The translations under genes were made by a program, and so were the position numbers. The notes below the pieces were generated by a model. That model made no database searches, was not told the origin of the DNA, and was given only the letters and a program-made list of their open reading frames with translations. Shown piece after piece: positions 16,348-25,037 of a stretch of 64,000 nucleotides of DNA. This DNA comes from an uncultured Draconibacterium sp. (GTDB taxonomy: Bacteria; Bacteroidota; Bacteroidia; Bacteroidales; Prolixibacteraceae), in the NCBI RefSeq assembly GCF_963674925.1, contig NZ_OY771647.1:1317501-1381500 (forward strand), given 5' to 3'. Position 1 is the first letter of the stretch, and every line of letters begins with the position of its first letter.

Positions 16348-16426
16348 AGTTGGCAGTGGCAGTAAGCAGTTTTATTGATGTAACTTTTGAACGAATACTG
16401 CAAACTGGGACTGCTTACTGTCAACT
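16348..16426. repeat. Imperfect inverted repeat between gltX and kbl
   Basis: AGTTGGCAGTGGCAGTAAGCAGT at 16348-16370 (middle 6 bases unpaired) and ACTGCTTACTGTCAACT at 16410-16426 are inverted copies. The element sits between two divergent genes. It resembles the other degenerate intergenic repeats of this window rather than a defined operator. Confidence 0.5.
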
Positions 16427-16503
16427 TGAAATTTCTGCCTTTTATCAATGTTTAATACTATTGCTTTCCATTACTTTGTGTAAAGTTTAAAACAACTGGA
16501 ATC

Positions 16504-17691
16504 ATGTACGGAAAAATTAAGAACGACCTAAGAAACACGCTCGAAGAATTAAAAGAGCAGGGATTATATAAAAGCGAACGGATTATTACGACATCGCAAA
16601 GCTCTGAAATTGCAGTGTCGACAGGAGAAACGGTGCTGAATTTTTGTGCTAACAATTACCTGGGACTGGCCAACAATCCGGAGGTGGTTAAAGCTGCGCA
16701 AGACATTATGAACGACTGGGGATTCGGACTTTCATCAGTGCGTTTTATTTGCGGAACACAATCTATTCACAAACAATTGGAAGAAAAGGTTTCTGAGTTT
16801 TTGGGAACGGAAGATACCATTTTATACTGTGCCTGTTTTGATGCTAATGGAGGAGTTTTTGAGCCACTTTTAGGTGCTGATTCGGCGATTATTTCTGATG
16901 AGTTAAACCATGCGTCAATTATCGATGGAGTGCGTTTGTGTAAAGCACAGCGTTTTCGTTACAAACACTCAGATATGGCAGAGTTGGAGCAATGTTTAAA
17001 AGATGCATCTGGGGCGAAGTACCGTTTAATTGTGACAGACGGAGTTTTCTCGATGGACGGAGATATTGCCAACTTGCCCGACATTGTTAAGTTGGCCAAA
17101 AAATACGATGCACTGGTAATGGTCGACGATTCGCATGCAACAGGCTACATCGGAAAAACCGGCCGTGGTACAGCAGAACATTACGATTTACTTGGCGAGA
17201 TAGATATTATAACCACCACTTTCGGGAAAGCCATGGGCGGTGGAAACGGCGGTTGTACATCCGGTCGCCGCGAGATTATAGACATGTTGCGTCAACGTTC
17301 GCGTCCGTATTTATTCTCGAATACATTAGCCCCGGCAACGGTTGGAGCAACATTAAAAGTTATCGAAATGCTTTCGGGAGGAGCCGATCTGCCGGCCAAA
17401 ACAATGGCTAACGCGGCTCGTTTCAGAACGAAAATGGAAGCTGCTGGTTTCGACCTGGTAAAAGGCGATACTGCTATTGTCCCGGTAATGGTTTACGACG
17501 AGCCACTGGCCATCAAATTTGCCGACAAACTGTTAAAAGAAGGCGTTTATGTTATCGGATTCTGTTTCCCTGTAGTTCCACGCGGAAAAGCAAGGATTCG
17601 GGTTCAGCTTTCGGCAGCACACTCGTTTGAGGAAATCGACAGGGCCGTTGAAGCCTTTATTAAGGTGGGTAAGGAATTGGGAATTATTTAA
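16504..17691 (+). CDS. kbl: 2-amino-3-ketobutyrate CoA ligase (glycine C-acetyltransferase)
   Basis: PLP enzyme that, with threonine dehydrogenase, converts threonine to glycine and acetyl-CoA. The 395-aa length, the start MYGKIKNDL, the NNYLGLANNP segment, VDDSHATGYIGKTGRGT with the PLP-contacting Asp and His, and TTTFGKAMGG with the Schiff-base Lys are all typical of Kbl in the alpha-oxoamine synthase family. The Kbl-like N-terminus argues against AONS (BioF) and serine palmitoyltransferase. No tdh gene is adjacent. Confidence 0.92.
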   Translation: MYGKIKNDLRNTLEELKEQGLYKSERIITTSQSSEIAVSTGETVLNFCANNYLGLANNPEVVKAAQDIMNDWGFGLSSVRFICGTQSIHKQLEEKVSEFLGTEDTILYCACFDANGGVFEPLLGADSAIISDELNHASIIDGVRLCKAQRFRYKHSDMAELEQCLKDASGAKYRLIVTDGVFSMDGDIANLPDIVKLAKKYDALVMVDDSHATGYIGKTGRGTAEHYDLLGEIDIITTTFGKAMGGGNGGCTSGRREIIDMLRQRSRPYLFSNTLAPATVGATLKVIEMLSGGADLPAKTMANAARFRTKMEAAGFDLVKGDTAIVPVMVYDEPLAIKFADKLLKEGVYVIGFCFPVVPRGKARIRVQLSAAHSFEEIDRAVEAFIKVGKELGII

Positions 17692-17696
17692 TGTTC

Positions 17697-17780
17697 TGTC
17701 ATTTCGAACATAGTGAGAAATCTGTTACTTTCAATCTCTGAAGTAACAGATTTCTCAGTCGTACCTTCTTCGAAATGACA
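17697..17780. repeat. Long palindromic repeat (GTCATTTCGAACxxAGTGAGAAATCT type)
   Basis: The left arm 17697-17730 and right arm 17741-17780 pair over about 34 bases, interrupted by a 6-base insertion in the right arm. It fills almost the whole gap between convergent kbl and the next gene, so it may also act as their terminator. It is a sequence cousin of the GTCATnCTGAACT repeats elsewhere in the window. Confidence 0.8.
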
Positions 17781-17783
17781 CTT

Positions 17784-18311
17784 CTATTTTATCCCCCGAA
17801 TAGACTGTGTTGAAATATCCTGACCAATTTTATCAGCTGCTTTTTTGAATTGTGCAGCAGTGATTGCCTCTACAGAAACACATATTGATCCTCCGGCATT
17901 GTGAATACCAAATTCGGCAATTGCATTAAACTTATCTTCTTCATCTTGCTCCTCCCTGAATATCGCTGAAAAATTCTCGCTTCTAATCTTTGAAAGATCT
18001 CTGAATTTTATGGAGAAAAAACCTTCTGTTCCCTGGTAATAGTAGGTTTTGTTTTTAGGATTATAAGTGGCTTTGGTCATGGTTTCGTGTTTGGGCTTTT
18101 CTTTGATGTATTTACCTTCTTGTTGCGGAAATACTAAAAGTAATTTGTAGCTGCCTTCATCGAGGTGTTTAAAGCTCACTTTTCCTTTTTCGCCGGTAGC
18201 CTGAAAAGCCATAAGTTGGCCACCTTTTTCAAGGTATACTTCGGTTTTTTCGGCCGGTTTGCCAATGAAAACAGACAGAATGCTAAAAAAGAGTACGATA
18301 AATAAGTTCAT
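17784..18311 (-). CDS. Secreted protein of unknown function
   Basis: 175 aa with a signal peptide (residues 1-16, rich in Phe, Leu and Ile). No lipobox or further membrane segment is seen. The mature part begins with a possible small beta domain (TEVYLEKGGQLMAF...GKVSFKHLDEGSYKLLLVFP) that reads like a carboxypeptidase-regulatory or transthyretin-like fold, and continues with a basic then acidic segment. I cannot name the family. It is not clearly in an operon: repeats lie on both sides. A ribosome site is not obvious. Confidence 0.55.
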   Translation of the reverse strand: MNLFIVLFFSILSVFIGKPAEKTEVYLEKGGQLMAFQATGEKGKVSFKHLDEGSYKLLLVFPQQEGKYIKEKPKHETMTKATYNPKNKTYYYQGTEGFFSIKFRDLSKIRSENFSAIFREEQDEEDKFNAIAEFGIHNAGGSICVSVEAITAAQFKKAADKIGQDISTQSIRGIK

Positions 18312-18420
18312 ATTGAGTTTAAAGGTCGGGAAATTGAAATTGAATGAGAATGTGTGGGCGGAATTGTTTTAAACAGCGGGGTGTCAACAAGAGAAAAGAT
18401 GTTCAAAAAGTAAACCGGCT

Positions 18421-18485
18421 ACGTCATTCTGAACTGGTTTCAGAATCTAAATTACAGAGACCCTGAAATGAATTCAGGGTGACGT
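18421..18485. repeat. Palindromic interspersed repeat (GTCATnCTGAACT family)
   Basis: The left arm 18421-18442 (core GTCATTCTGAACTGGTTTCAG) and right arm 18463-18485 are inverted copies with about five mismatches. It is the same family as 2984-3045 and lies between two minus-strand genes, close to the end of the mannosidase gene. Confidence 0.75.
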
Positions 18486-18529
18486 TCTTAAAGTCGTTTT
18501 ACTCTTTGAACATCCGGAACTATTATCGA

Positions 18530-21124
18530 TTAAAAAGCATCATCCAAAGTACGAATGGTAAGTACTTCGTTCAGCTTTTCTTCCGAAATGTCGGTTTTTA
18601 AATTGATCGATACCTTTTCGTTTGGTAGCAAATCAAAGTAATTGTCGGAGAAGAATCCATCTTCGTCACCAATTTCCATGAACAGGTTTTTCGCCAGCTT
18701 GTTGGTTTTCAAAACAATGTCAAAACCGTTATCGGCTTTTGTAATAGCGTATTCAATCTCCGGAGCTTTAACGTTTAGGTTTTTAAATGGCAGGAAGTAA
18801 TAATTGTTTTTCGAAAGTACTTTACCATTCTCAACCAGCTCGGTGGTGAATACTACGTTTTTCAAATTTTTTCTGTATTGGTAACGCCACTCGTTTTTAT
18901 TTACATCGAAATAGTCGTCGCTTGAATTGGCCGGAATATCAACAAGGTGAGCTTCTTCCCAAATCATTTGTCCGTCGAAATCAACCATTTGCATACGAAG
19001 CTCAGCTTGAATTGGCTCCAGTCGGTCGTTAACAATACCTACTTTAAACTTAATTCCTTCTTCGTACGGGCTAACCAAAACCTGGCTGAAACCCTTTTTT
19101 ACGTAATATTGAAGTGCTTTCCATTTTTGGTAGTAGTCGGTTGAACTCCACGACGCCACCGGCCAAACATCGTTGATCTGCCAGTACAAACTACCCATAC
19201 AAAACGGCATTGCGCGGCGGTGTCCTTCCAATCCGAATTTAATTCCGTCGGCTTGCAGCACGTGGTTTACATACAGGAACGACTCAAAATCTTTTGGTTT
19301 TTTGTATTCCTGAAGCATATAATATTCTATGGTTCCGTTACCGATTGACGAACGTTGGTGCGACTCCATCACTTCCGAGTAAATATCGTAATCTTCCGGC
19401 TCGGCATATTTACGTACCGACGCCATTTCCGGGAAACTCTGGAAACCGTATTCGCTCATAAAACGCGCCAGGTGAGTGGCGTAAGTACTGAACGGCTCTT
19501 TAGCCCACCAAACACCCCAGTAGTGTTCATCGCCATTAACAAGGTCGGCTTGGACGCCAAGTCCAGACGACGGACTAGATCCCCAGTAGCTGCGCGAAGG
19601 ATCGTATTCATTCACCACGTCGGGTAGCGTTTTATGGAAAATATCAACATAAGCCTGCCAAACTTTTTCCGAAACATCGTCGCCCTGATCGGCAGCAATT
19701 TTCTTCCATCCCCAGGTGTTCCAGGCGGTCAGGATTTCGTTGTTTCCGCACCACATGGCAATACTTGGGTGATTGCGCAGGCGTTTTACATTGTCGATCG
19801 CCTCGTGTTTAATGTTATCCAAAAACTCAGGATTATTTGGGAACATGGCACAGGCAAACATAAAGTCCTGCCAGATTAGAATTCCGTTTTCATCACACAG
19901 GTCGTAGAAAATATCGTTTTCGTAAATACCACCACCCCAAACACGCAACATATTGTTGTTTGCATTTTTGGCATTTTCAACCACTTTGCGGTAATTTTCG
20001 TCGGTAACGCGTGGCAGGAACATATCGTTCGGAATGTAGTTGGCACCTTTCATAAATACCGGGTGCCCGTTCAGTTTAAAATAGAACGAAGTACCATCGT
20101 CGTCTTTTTCGCGCACCAGTTCCAGCGTGCGAATTCCAATTCGGGTATTTTCTGTAACCGTGCGGCCTTTAACATCCAAAACTCCTGAGAGGTTATATAA
20201 ATGAGCCTCTCCCAAGCCATTGGTCCACCAAAGTTGTGGATTGGCAATTTCAAAATCAACGGAATATTTATTTACACCCGGAGTCAAACTAACTTCGCTT
20301 GAAGCCAGACTTTGTCCGTCATTATTAATAGTAATTGTAGCTTTTGTTTTCTTAACGGCATCTACTTCGAAAACAGCTGTGAATGTTGCTTTTTCTTCCG
20401 AAACTTCGTTCTGAACGATTTGCAGGTTCCCGATAGTTGCATTGTCCCAGGCTTTCAGGTAAACCGGTTTCCAGATTCCACTGGTTACGAGTCGCGGACC
20501 CCAGTCCCAACCAAAATGGTAGCCGGCTTTACGGGTGTAAATGCTAACACGTTTGTTGCCTTCAACCTCACCGCGTTCGGCCTGGTCGTTTTCGCCACCC
20601 GGATAAACAAATCCGTTGGCATCGTATTTTTTTAATCCTTCAACGATTGGCGAGCGAAAAACAATGTGTATCTCGTTATCCCCTTCTTTTAGCAGGTCTT
20701 TTACATCCACCTGCCACTCGCGAAACATGTTATCGGCCGAAAGTACTTTTTCGCCGTTCACCGAAACATCGGCATACGTGTCGAGTCCTTCAAAATCAAT
20801 AACAATTTTATCGCGGGTTAAAAATGTTTTGTCAACCGTGAAAGTGCTTTTGTATTCCCAGTCTACTTTGTCGATCCATTGCTGATCCAACTCATTCAAT
20901 CGATAAAAAGGATCTTCAATCTTTTCGTTGGCCAGTAAATCGGTGTGAACTGTTCCCGGAACGGTTGCAGGCAACCATTCATTTTCTCCCACCTGGTTAA
21001 AGGTCCAGTTGGTGTTCAGTTCTTTTTGTATCATAAGGTCGGGGCCAGATTCATTAGTATTACAAGCTACCGAAAAGAGCAGCGCAAAAATGGCCAGAAA
21101 CGGCCAGCGGTTAATCGCATTCAT
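18530..21124 (-). CDS. Beta-mannosidase, GH2 family lipoprotein
   Basis: 864-aa glycoside hydrolase that removes terminal beta-mannosyl residues from mannan or N-glycan fragments. The signal peptide ends in a lipobox (FSVAC, Cys near residue 21), so the enzyme is membrane-anchored outside the cytoplasm. After the N-terminal sugar-binding domain, HFGWDWGPRLVTSGIWKPV is a hallmark of GH2 beta-mannosidases. AMWCGNNE carries the acid/base Glu and FMSEYGFQSFP the nucleophile Glu. Ig-like domains follow. No SusC/SusD pair is nearby, so this is not in an evident polysaccharide utilisation locus. Confidence 0.92.
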   Translation of the reverse strand: MNAINRWPFLAIFALLFSVACNTNESGPDLMIQKELNTNWTFNQVGENEWLPATVPGTVHTDLLANEKIEDPFYRLNELDQQWIDKVDWEYKSTFTVDKTFLTRDKIVIDFEGLDTYADVSVNGEKVLSADNMFREWQVDVKDLLKEGDNEIHIVFRSPIVEGLKKYDANGFVYPGGENDQAERGEVEGNKRVSIYTRKAGYHFGWDWGPRLVTSGIWKPVYLKAWDNATIGNLQIVQNEVSEEKATFTAVFEVDAVKKTKATITINNDGQSLASSEVSLTPGVNKYSVDFEIANPQLWWTNGLGEAHLYNLSGVLDVKGRTVTENTRIGIRTLELVREKDDDGTSFYFKLNGHPVFMKGANYIPNDMFLPRVTDENYRKVVENAKNANNNMLRVWGGGIYENDIFYDLCDENGILIWQDFMFACAMFPNNPEFLDNIKHEAIDNVKRLRNHPSIAMWCGNNEILTAWNTWGWKKIAADQGDDVSEKVWQAYVDIFHKTLPDVVNEYDPSRSYWGSSPSSGLGVQADLVNGDEHYWGVWWAKEPFSTYATHLARFMSEYGFQSFPEMASVRKYAEPEDYDIYSEVMESHQRSSIGNGTIEYYMLQEYKKPKDFESFLYVNHVLQADGIKFGLEGHRRAMPFCMGSLYWQINDVWPVASWSSTDYYQKWKALQYYVKKGFSQVLVSPYEEGIKFKVGIVNDRLEPIQAELRMQMVDFDGQMIWEEAHLVDIPANSSDDYFDVNKNEWRYQYRKNLKNVVFTTELVENGKVLSKNNYYFLPFKNLNVKAPEIEYAITKADNGFDIVLKTNKLAKNLFMEIGDEDGFFSDNYFDLLPNEKVSINLKTDISEEKLNEVLTIRTLDDAF

Positions 21125-21353
21125 AGTATAATAGTTTATTACTTTTCAAAATTGATAAAAACACAAGTAATAACCTAAAGATAGCCCCTAAATAAATTCA
21201 GTTTTCTTGTTTTAGAGATTCTTTGTTTTGAGATGACAATAAAAAAAGTTTCGATAATAGTTTGGCATTTAGCATCATTTGGAATGAGTGCTGTTAATTT
21301 GTTTAGTGGGCAAGCTCAACTATAATTCGACGTGCAAAAACCGTGGTTGTGGT

Positions 21354-21542
21354 TTATTCGTCTTTTCCGGTAGTAGAAATTTTAAGCGGGAAATACATCG
21401 GACAAAACCTAAAAAGTCCGGTGGCTAATGGAATGATACCAATCAAGCCCCACCAGCTGTCGAAAATAACTCCGATAATAGCAATTATCAATCCAACAAT
21501 TATTCGTATTAACCTGTCAATTGATCCTACGTTAGCTTTCAT
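21354..21542 (-). CDS. DUF2892 (YgaP-like) small membrane protein
   Basis: 62 aa. The pattern GSIDRLIRIIVGLIIAIIG, then WWGLIGIIPLATGLFRFCPMY, is the DUF2892 signature: two membrane helices with the conserved GFCP/RFCP cysteine between helix and tail. In some bacteria this domain is attached to rhodanese (YgaP); here it stands alone. An overlapping plus-strand frame at 21343-21567 is its shadow. It is the nearest gene to the nested inverted-repeat element at 21685. Confidence 0.8.
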   Translation of the reverse strand: MKANVGSIDRLIRIIVGLIIAIIGVIFDSWWGLIGIIPLATGLFRFCPMYFPLKISTTGKDE

Positions 21543-21684
21543 TTTTTGCTGTTTTAGTTTGTTATGAAACAGTTGGGTGTGGTGTTATGTTCAAGGGTGG
21601 GATTGATAGACAAAGAAAGTCGTAGATTAGAAATTTGACCCATTCTTAGCTTTTTTATGCAATCAGTTTAAAGTTTCTTTCGGT

Positions 21685-21960
21685 TTTTTCGTCCGGGGCG
21701 GCGAACCATCTCCATCCAACTTCCTTCGCCGGACGAGTTCGACTTCACTCACTTTTCCGGCGCTTCCTGACTGCCGTCAGTCGCACCGGGTTATTGCTTT
21801 TCGCCCCTTTGGGGCTCTTAATTAAAGCGCTGAAAGTGCTTTTTACTTTAGCCCGGGGCCGAGTAATTCTTTGAATTACGCCGCCCCGGGCTAAAGGTTG
21901 TCGTGTAAATCGTCCGGCGAAGAAAGTAGTTCAACGCTCATGGTTGTCCCGGACGAAAAA
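21685..21960. other. Multibranched nested inverted-repeat element; candidate structured RNA or REP-like element
   Basis: This 276-base gene-free stretch is GC-richer than its surroundings and is full of matching arms. The outer stem TTTTTCGTCCGGG (21685-21697) pairs with 21948-21960, 13 of 13. AACCAT (21704-21709) pairs with ATGGTT (21940-21945). AACT (21719-21722) pairs with AGTT (21928-21931). CTTCGCCGGACGA (21724-21736) pairs with 21910-21922, 13 of 13. Inside are hairpins GACTG/CAGTC (21769-21782), GCCCC/GGGGC (21803-21815), AAAGCGC/GTGCTTT (about 21824-21842) and a 14-bp stem CTTTAGCCCGGGGC (21846-21859) with 21883-21896, capped by GTAATTC/GAATTAC. No protein is encoded. Either a structured RNA or a palindromic mobile element would fit; the strand is undetermined. 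The rest of 21543-22046 holds only the pgk terminator. Confidence 0.65.
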
Positions 21961-21990
21961 TAGCTGTCTTCCTTTGATCGACTTCCACAC

Positions 21991-22024
21991 AAAAAAGCCC
22001 GGTCCGAAACGAACCAGGCTTTTC
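21991..22024 (-). terminator. Terminator of pgk
   Basis: AAAAGCC-GGT-CG pairs with CG-ACC-GGCTTTT, with three single-base mismatches, 23 bases after the pgk stop. On the minus strand it is followed by a run of T. Confidence 0.7.
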
Positions 22025-22046
22025 AATGTATTGTTGTAGTTTTTGA

Positions 22047-23243
22047 TTATTCGCCACGAACAGCAGCAACACCAGGAAGCGTTTTTCCTTCGAGGTATTC
22101 CAACAATGCGCCACCTGCAGTTGAGATGTACGAAACACCATCGGCAAATCCCAGTTGATTAACCGCAGCTACCGAGTCGCCACCGCCAACAAGCGAGAAT
22201 GCACCTTTTTTTGTTGCTTCAACAACAGCTTCTCCAACGGCTTTTGTTCCTGCTGCGAAAGCTTCCATTTCGAAAACACCAATTGGGCCATTCCAAAGAA
22301 TTGTTCCCGATTTCTCGATTACTTTTTTAAAGCTTTCAATGGCGTCAGGACCGGCATCCAATCCCATCCAACCGTCAGGAATTTCGTTTGCCGGAATAGT
22401 TTTAACATTGGCATCGTTGCTAAACGCATCGGCTGCAACAACATCGCTGGCCATGTATAAATTCACTCCTTTTTCTTTCGCCAGCTTTTCAATGTTTAAT
22501 GCTGTTTCCAGGAAATCGTCTTCACAAATTGAGCTACCAACTTTACCACCGTGTGCTTTAATAAAAGTAAATTTCATTCCACCACCCAAAATCAGGTTGT
22601 CTACTTTATCCAACAGGTTTTCGATAATGGTGATTTTCGAAGAAACTTTTGCTCCACCCATAATTGCAGTAAGAGGACGTTGCGGTGCTTTTACTACTTT
22701 GTCAAGACTTTCAACTTCGCTTTCAATCAAGTAACCAAACATTTTGTCGTTCGGGAAAAACTTAGCGATAACAGCTGTTGAAGCATGTGCACGATGAGCT
22801 GTACCAAAAGCATCGTTTACCCAGCAGTCGCCGTTTTCAGCTAATTTAGCAGCAAATTCTTCGTCGCCGGCAGTTTCTTCTTTGTAAAAACGCAGGTTTT
22901 CAAGAATAAGAACTTCACCCGGTTTTACCGACTCCGCCATTGCTTTTACTTCGTCGCCAATACAGTCAGGAGCGATTTTTACAGTAGCACCACCAAGTAG
23001 CTCGCTCAGGTGATTTACCAATGGTTTTAGCGAGAATTTTTCTTCCGGACCGTTTTTCGGACGGCCAAGGTGCGACATGATGATTGGCGAACCACCACCT
23101 TCAATAATCTTTTTAATTGTTGGAAGCGCGGCACGCATACGTGTGTCGTCGGTAATCTCGAATTTGTCGTTTAAAGGCACGTTGAAATCAACGCGGATAA
23201 GAGCTCTCTTTCCTTTAAAGTCATAGCTGCTAATAGTTTGCAT
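22047..23243 (-). CDS. pgk: Phosphoglycerate kinase
   Basis: Glycolytic enzyme transferring the acyl phosphate of 1,3-bisphosphoglycerate to ADP in the cytoplasm. At 398 aa it has the bacterial length. The N-terminal motif RVDFNVPLN, the substrate-binding SHLGRPK, LENLRFYKEE and AFGTAHRAHAS, and the nucleotide-side GGAKVSSK, ILWNGPIGVFE and GGGDSVAAVNQLG are all intact. The gene stands alone with its own terminator and a TATCTTTG box 37 bases upstream. Confidence 0.96.
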   Translation of the reverse strand: MQTISSYDFKGKRALIRVDFNVPLNDKFEITDDTRMRAALPTIKKIIEGGGSPIIMSHLGRPKNGPEEKFSLKPLVNHLSELLGGATVKIAPDCIGDEVKAMAESVKPGEVLILENLRFYKEETAGDEEFAAKLAENGDCWVNDAFGTAHRAHASTAVIAKFFPNDKMFGYLIESEVESLDKVVKAPQRPLTAIMGGAKVSSKITIIENLLDKVDNLILGGGMKFTFIKAHGGKVGSSICEDDFLETALNIEKLAKEKGVNLYMASDVVAADAFSNDANVKTIPANEIPDGWMGLDAGPDAIESFKKVIEKSGTILWNGPIGVFEMEAFAAGTKAVGEAVVEATKKGAFSLVGGGDSVAAVNQLGFADGVSYISTAGGALLEYLEGKTLPGVAAVRGE

Positions 23244-23279
23244 GATATTATATTTTTAGTGTTTTTTGAAAAATCCAAC

Positions 23280-23287
23280 CAAAGATA
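23280..23287 (-). promoter_or_regulatory. -7 box of pgk
   Basis: TATCTTTG on the minus strand fits TAnnTTTG and predicts a leader of about 30 bases. The -33 region is only T-rich. Confidence 0.4.
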
Positions 23288-23362
23288 GAAATTAATAGCA
23301 CGAAAAAACAGTGGAATTTTAAGGCCTTTCATAATTTAATGTTGCGGTAAGATTTAGAGGAG

Positions 23363-23645
23363 TGTTGGAGTTGTTGAATATTAGAATATTAGAATGGGGA
23401 ATGATGAGTAATTGAATATCGATTGCAGATTAACGATTTTAGATTTTAGAAGTGGGAAGAAAGTTTACAGTTTTCAGTTCTACAATTTAGCGATAGTACA
23501 ATTTAGAAAGGTCTAAATAGGCAATAGGCAAATAGCAATAGGCAAACAGTTAAACCTTGAAGTGTTTAAATACTAATGTTTTCTATGTGTCTAATGTGGT
23601 TTAATTCTTCGTGTTTTCGAGTCTTTGTGTTTAAAAGTTTCTATC
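23363..23645. repeat. Composite degenerate intergenic repeat, copy 1
   Basis: This is a non-coding patchwork. It shares with 36160-36352, in the same order, a GATTAACGATTTT segment, a GGGAAGAAAGTTTACAGTTTTCAGT segment (19 of these bases in a row are near-identical), a CTATGTGTCTAATGTGG segment and a final CTTTGTGTT segment. It also contains short tandem AATAGGCAAA units (23520-23550) and AATATTAGAATATTAGAAT near its start. It occupies most of the 503-base gap between pgk and holB. Confidence 0.6.
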
Positions 23646-23734
23646 ACAAAGAAGATTAGCTCGAAGCTAGTGGCTCGTGACTTGAAACTTTGCCAACTGT
23701 ATTTTGCATATTGCCAACTTTCAGAATTAAGTAC

Positions 23735-23742
23735 TATTTTTG
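23735..23742 (+). promoter_or_regulatory. -7 box of holB, consistent with leaderless start
   Basis: TATTTTTG ends 4 bases before the holB ATG at 23747. A TTG lies 21 bases upstream (23711-23713). With normal geometry transcription would begin at or next to the start codon; there is no ribosome-binding site. Confidence 0.45.
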
Positions 23743-23746
23743 GCTT

Positions 23747-24871
23747 ATGTTTTTCAATGACGTAGTAGGACAAGAGAATATAAAAAGCCGCCTGATCAGG
23801 TCGGTTCAGGAGCAACGCATCAGTCACGCACAGTTATTTTCCGGCCCGTCGGGAACCGGCAAGCTGGCCATGGCTTTGGCTTATGCACAATATGTTTCGT
23901 GCAAAAACCGTAGCGAAACCGATTCGTGCGGCACCTGCCCCTCGTGCCACAAATACCAAAAAATGGCGCACCCCGATTTGCATTTTGTATTCCCGATTTT
24001 CAATGCCAAACAGTTTAACAAACCGGTTAGCGACGATTTTCTTCCGCTGTGGCGTGAAAAAGTTTTGGCCAATCCGTATTTCGAACTTAGCGACTGGTTG
24101 AGCCACATTGACGCCGGAAATGCTCAAGGTGAAATTTACGAACGCGAAAGCGAGTCGATCCTGCGAAAACTAAACCTCAAATCGTTTGAGTCGGAGTTTA
24201 AAGTGATGATCATTTGGTTGCCCGAGAAAATGAACATCGCCTGCTCGAACAAACTCCTGAAAATGATTGAGGAGCCGCCCAGCAAAACACTTTTCATTTT
24301 GGTTACCGAAAACGAAGAAGGTGTAATTGGCACCATTCGTTCGCGGGCACAACTGGTAAAGTTTCCGTTTGTCGATAATCAATCCATTAAAAATGCCTTG
24401 CTGAAAATTGATGGAGTCGATCCGGCAATTATTCCCGATGCGGTTCACCTGGCTTCGGGAAGTTACCTGAAAGCACTCAGTTATTTATCGCCGTCGGACG
24501 ATGAGCAGTTTTATTTCCAGAAATTTCAGGAAATGATGCGTTTTGCCTATGCCCGGCAGGTGAAAGAAATGATTGACTGGGCCGATGAAATGGCAAAGAT
24601 TGGCCGCGACAAACAAAAGGCCTTTTTTGCGGCTTCCCTGCGTTTGGTGCGCGAGTATTTTGTGTCGAACATGAAACGCAGCGAAATTGTGTATATGAAC
24701 CGTGCCGAAAAAGACTGGGGCAAAAAATTCGCACCTTTTATTAACGAGCGCAACATTGTGGCTTTTGCCGACGAATTTGAGCTGGCCATAAAACACATCT
24801 CCATGAACGGAAATCCGCGTATTGTTTTTATGGATACCGGTTTGCGGATGGTGCGGTTGATTAAGCGGTAG
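23747..24871 (+). CDS. holB: DNA polymerase III delta' subunit
   Basis: Clamp-loader subunit of the replicative polymerase, 374 aa. The start MFFNDVVGQENIKSRL is the usual clamp-loader N-terminus, so I use ATG 23747 rather than ATG 23690. A P-loop GPSGTGK follows at about residue 35, then a zinc-binding cluster (Cys of VSCKN with CGTCPSC) characteristic of delta'/DnaX proteins. The MIEEPPSKTLFILVTENEEG segment corresponds to the sensor region, and RSRAQ carries the conserved SRC-like motif with Ala in place of Cys. It is followed by ricT after 166 bases. Confidence 0.88.
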   Translation: MFFNDVVGQENIKSRLIRSVQEQRISHAQLFSGPSGTGKLAMALAYAQYVSCKNRSETDSCGTCPSCHKYQKMAHPDLHFVFPIFNAKQFNKPVSDDFLPLWREKVLANPYFELSDWLSHIDAGNAQGEIYERESESILRKLNLKSFESEFKVMIIWLPEKMNIACSNKLLKMIEEPPSKTLFILVTENEEGVIGTIRSRAQLVKFPFVDNQSIKNALLKIDGVDPAIIPDAVHLASGSYLKALSYLSPSDDEQFYFQKFQEMMRFAYARQVKEMIDWADEMAKIGRDKQKAFFAASLRLVREYFVSNMKRSEIVYMNRAEKDWGKKFAPFINERNIVAFADEFELAIKHISMNGNPRIVFMDTGLRMVRLIKR

Positions 24872-24948
24872 TTATTCCGTCGTGCCATTTCCCTTTTTAG
24901 ATTCATTTTAAAAACCAAGCCATTAGCTATCAAATTGCTATTAATCAT

Positions 24949-24956
24949 TACTTTTG
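24949..24956 (+). promoter_or_regulatory. -7 box upstream of ricT
   Basis: TACTTTTG fits TAnnTTTG; it implies a leader of about 75 bases before the ricT ATG at 25038. No good -33 element is seen. Confidence 0.3.
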
Positions 24957-25037
24957 TGAGGTAAATGATTATCTTGGCATTGCCGGATAAAACAGGCCTT
25001 TGAAGAATACTGAAAGCCGGGGACTTAAGCCTAAAGA

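Noticed and set aside
21343..21567. Plus-strand 74-aa frame
   Set aside because: It is the complement of the DUF2892 gene, whose minus-strand product has a recognisable family signature.
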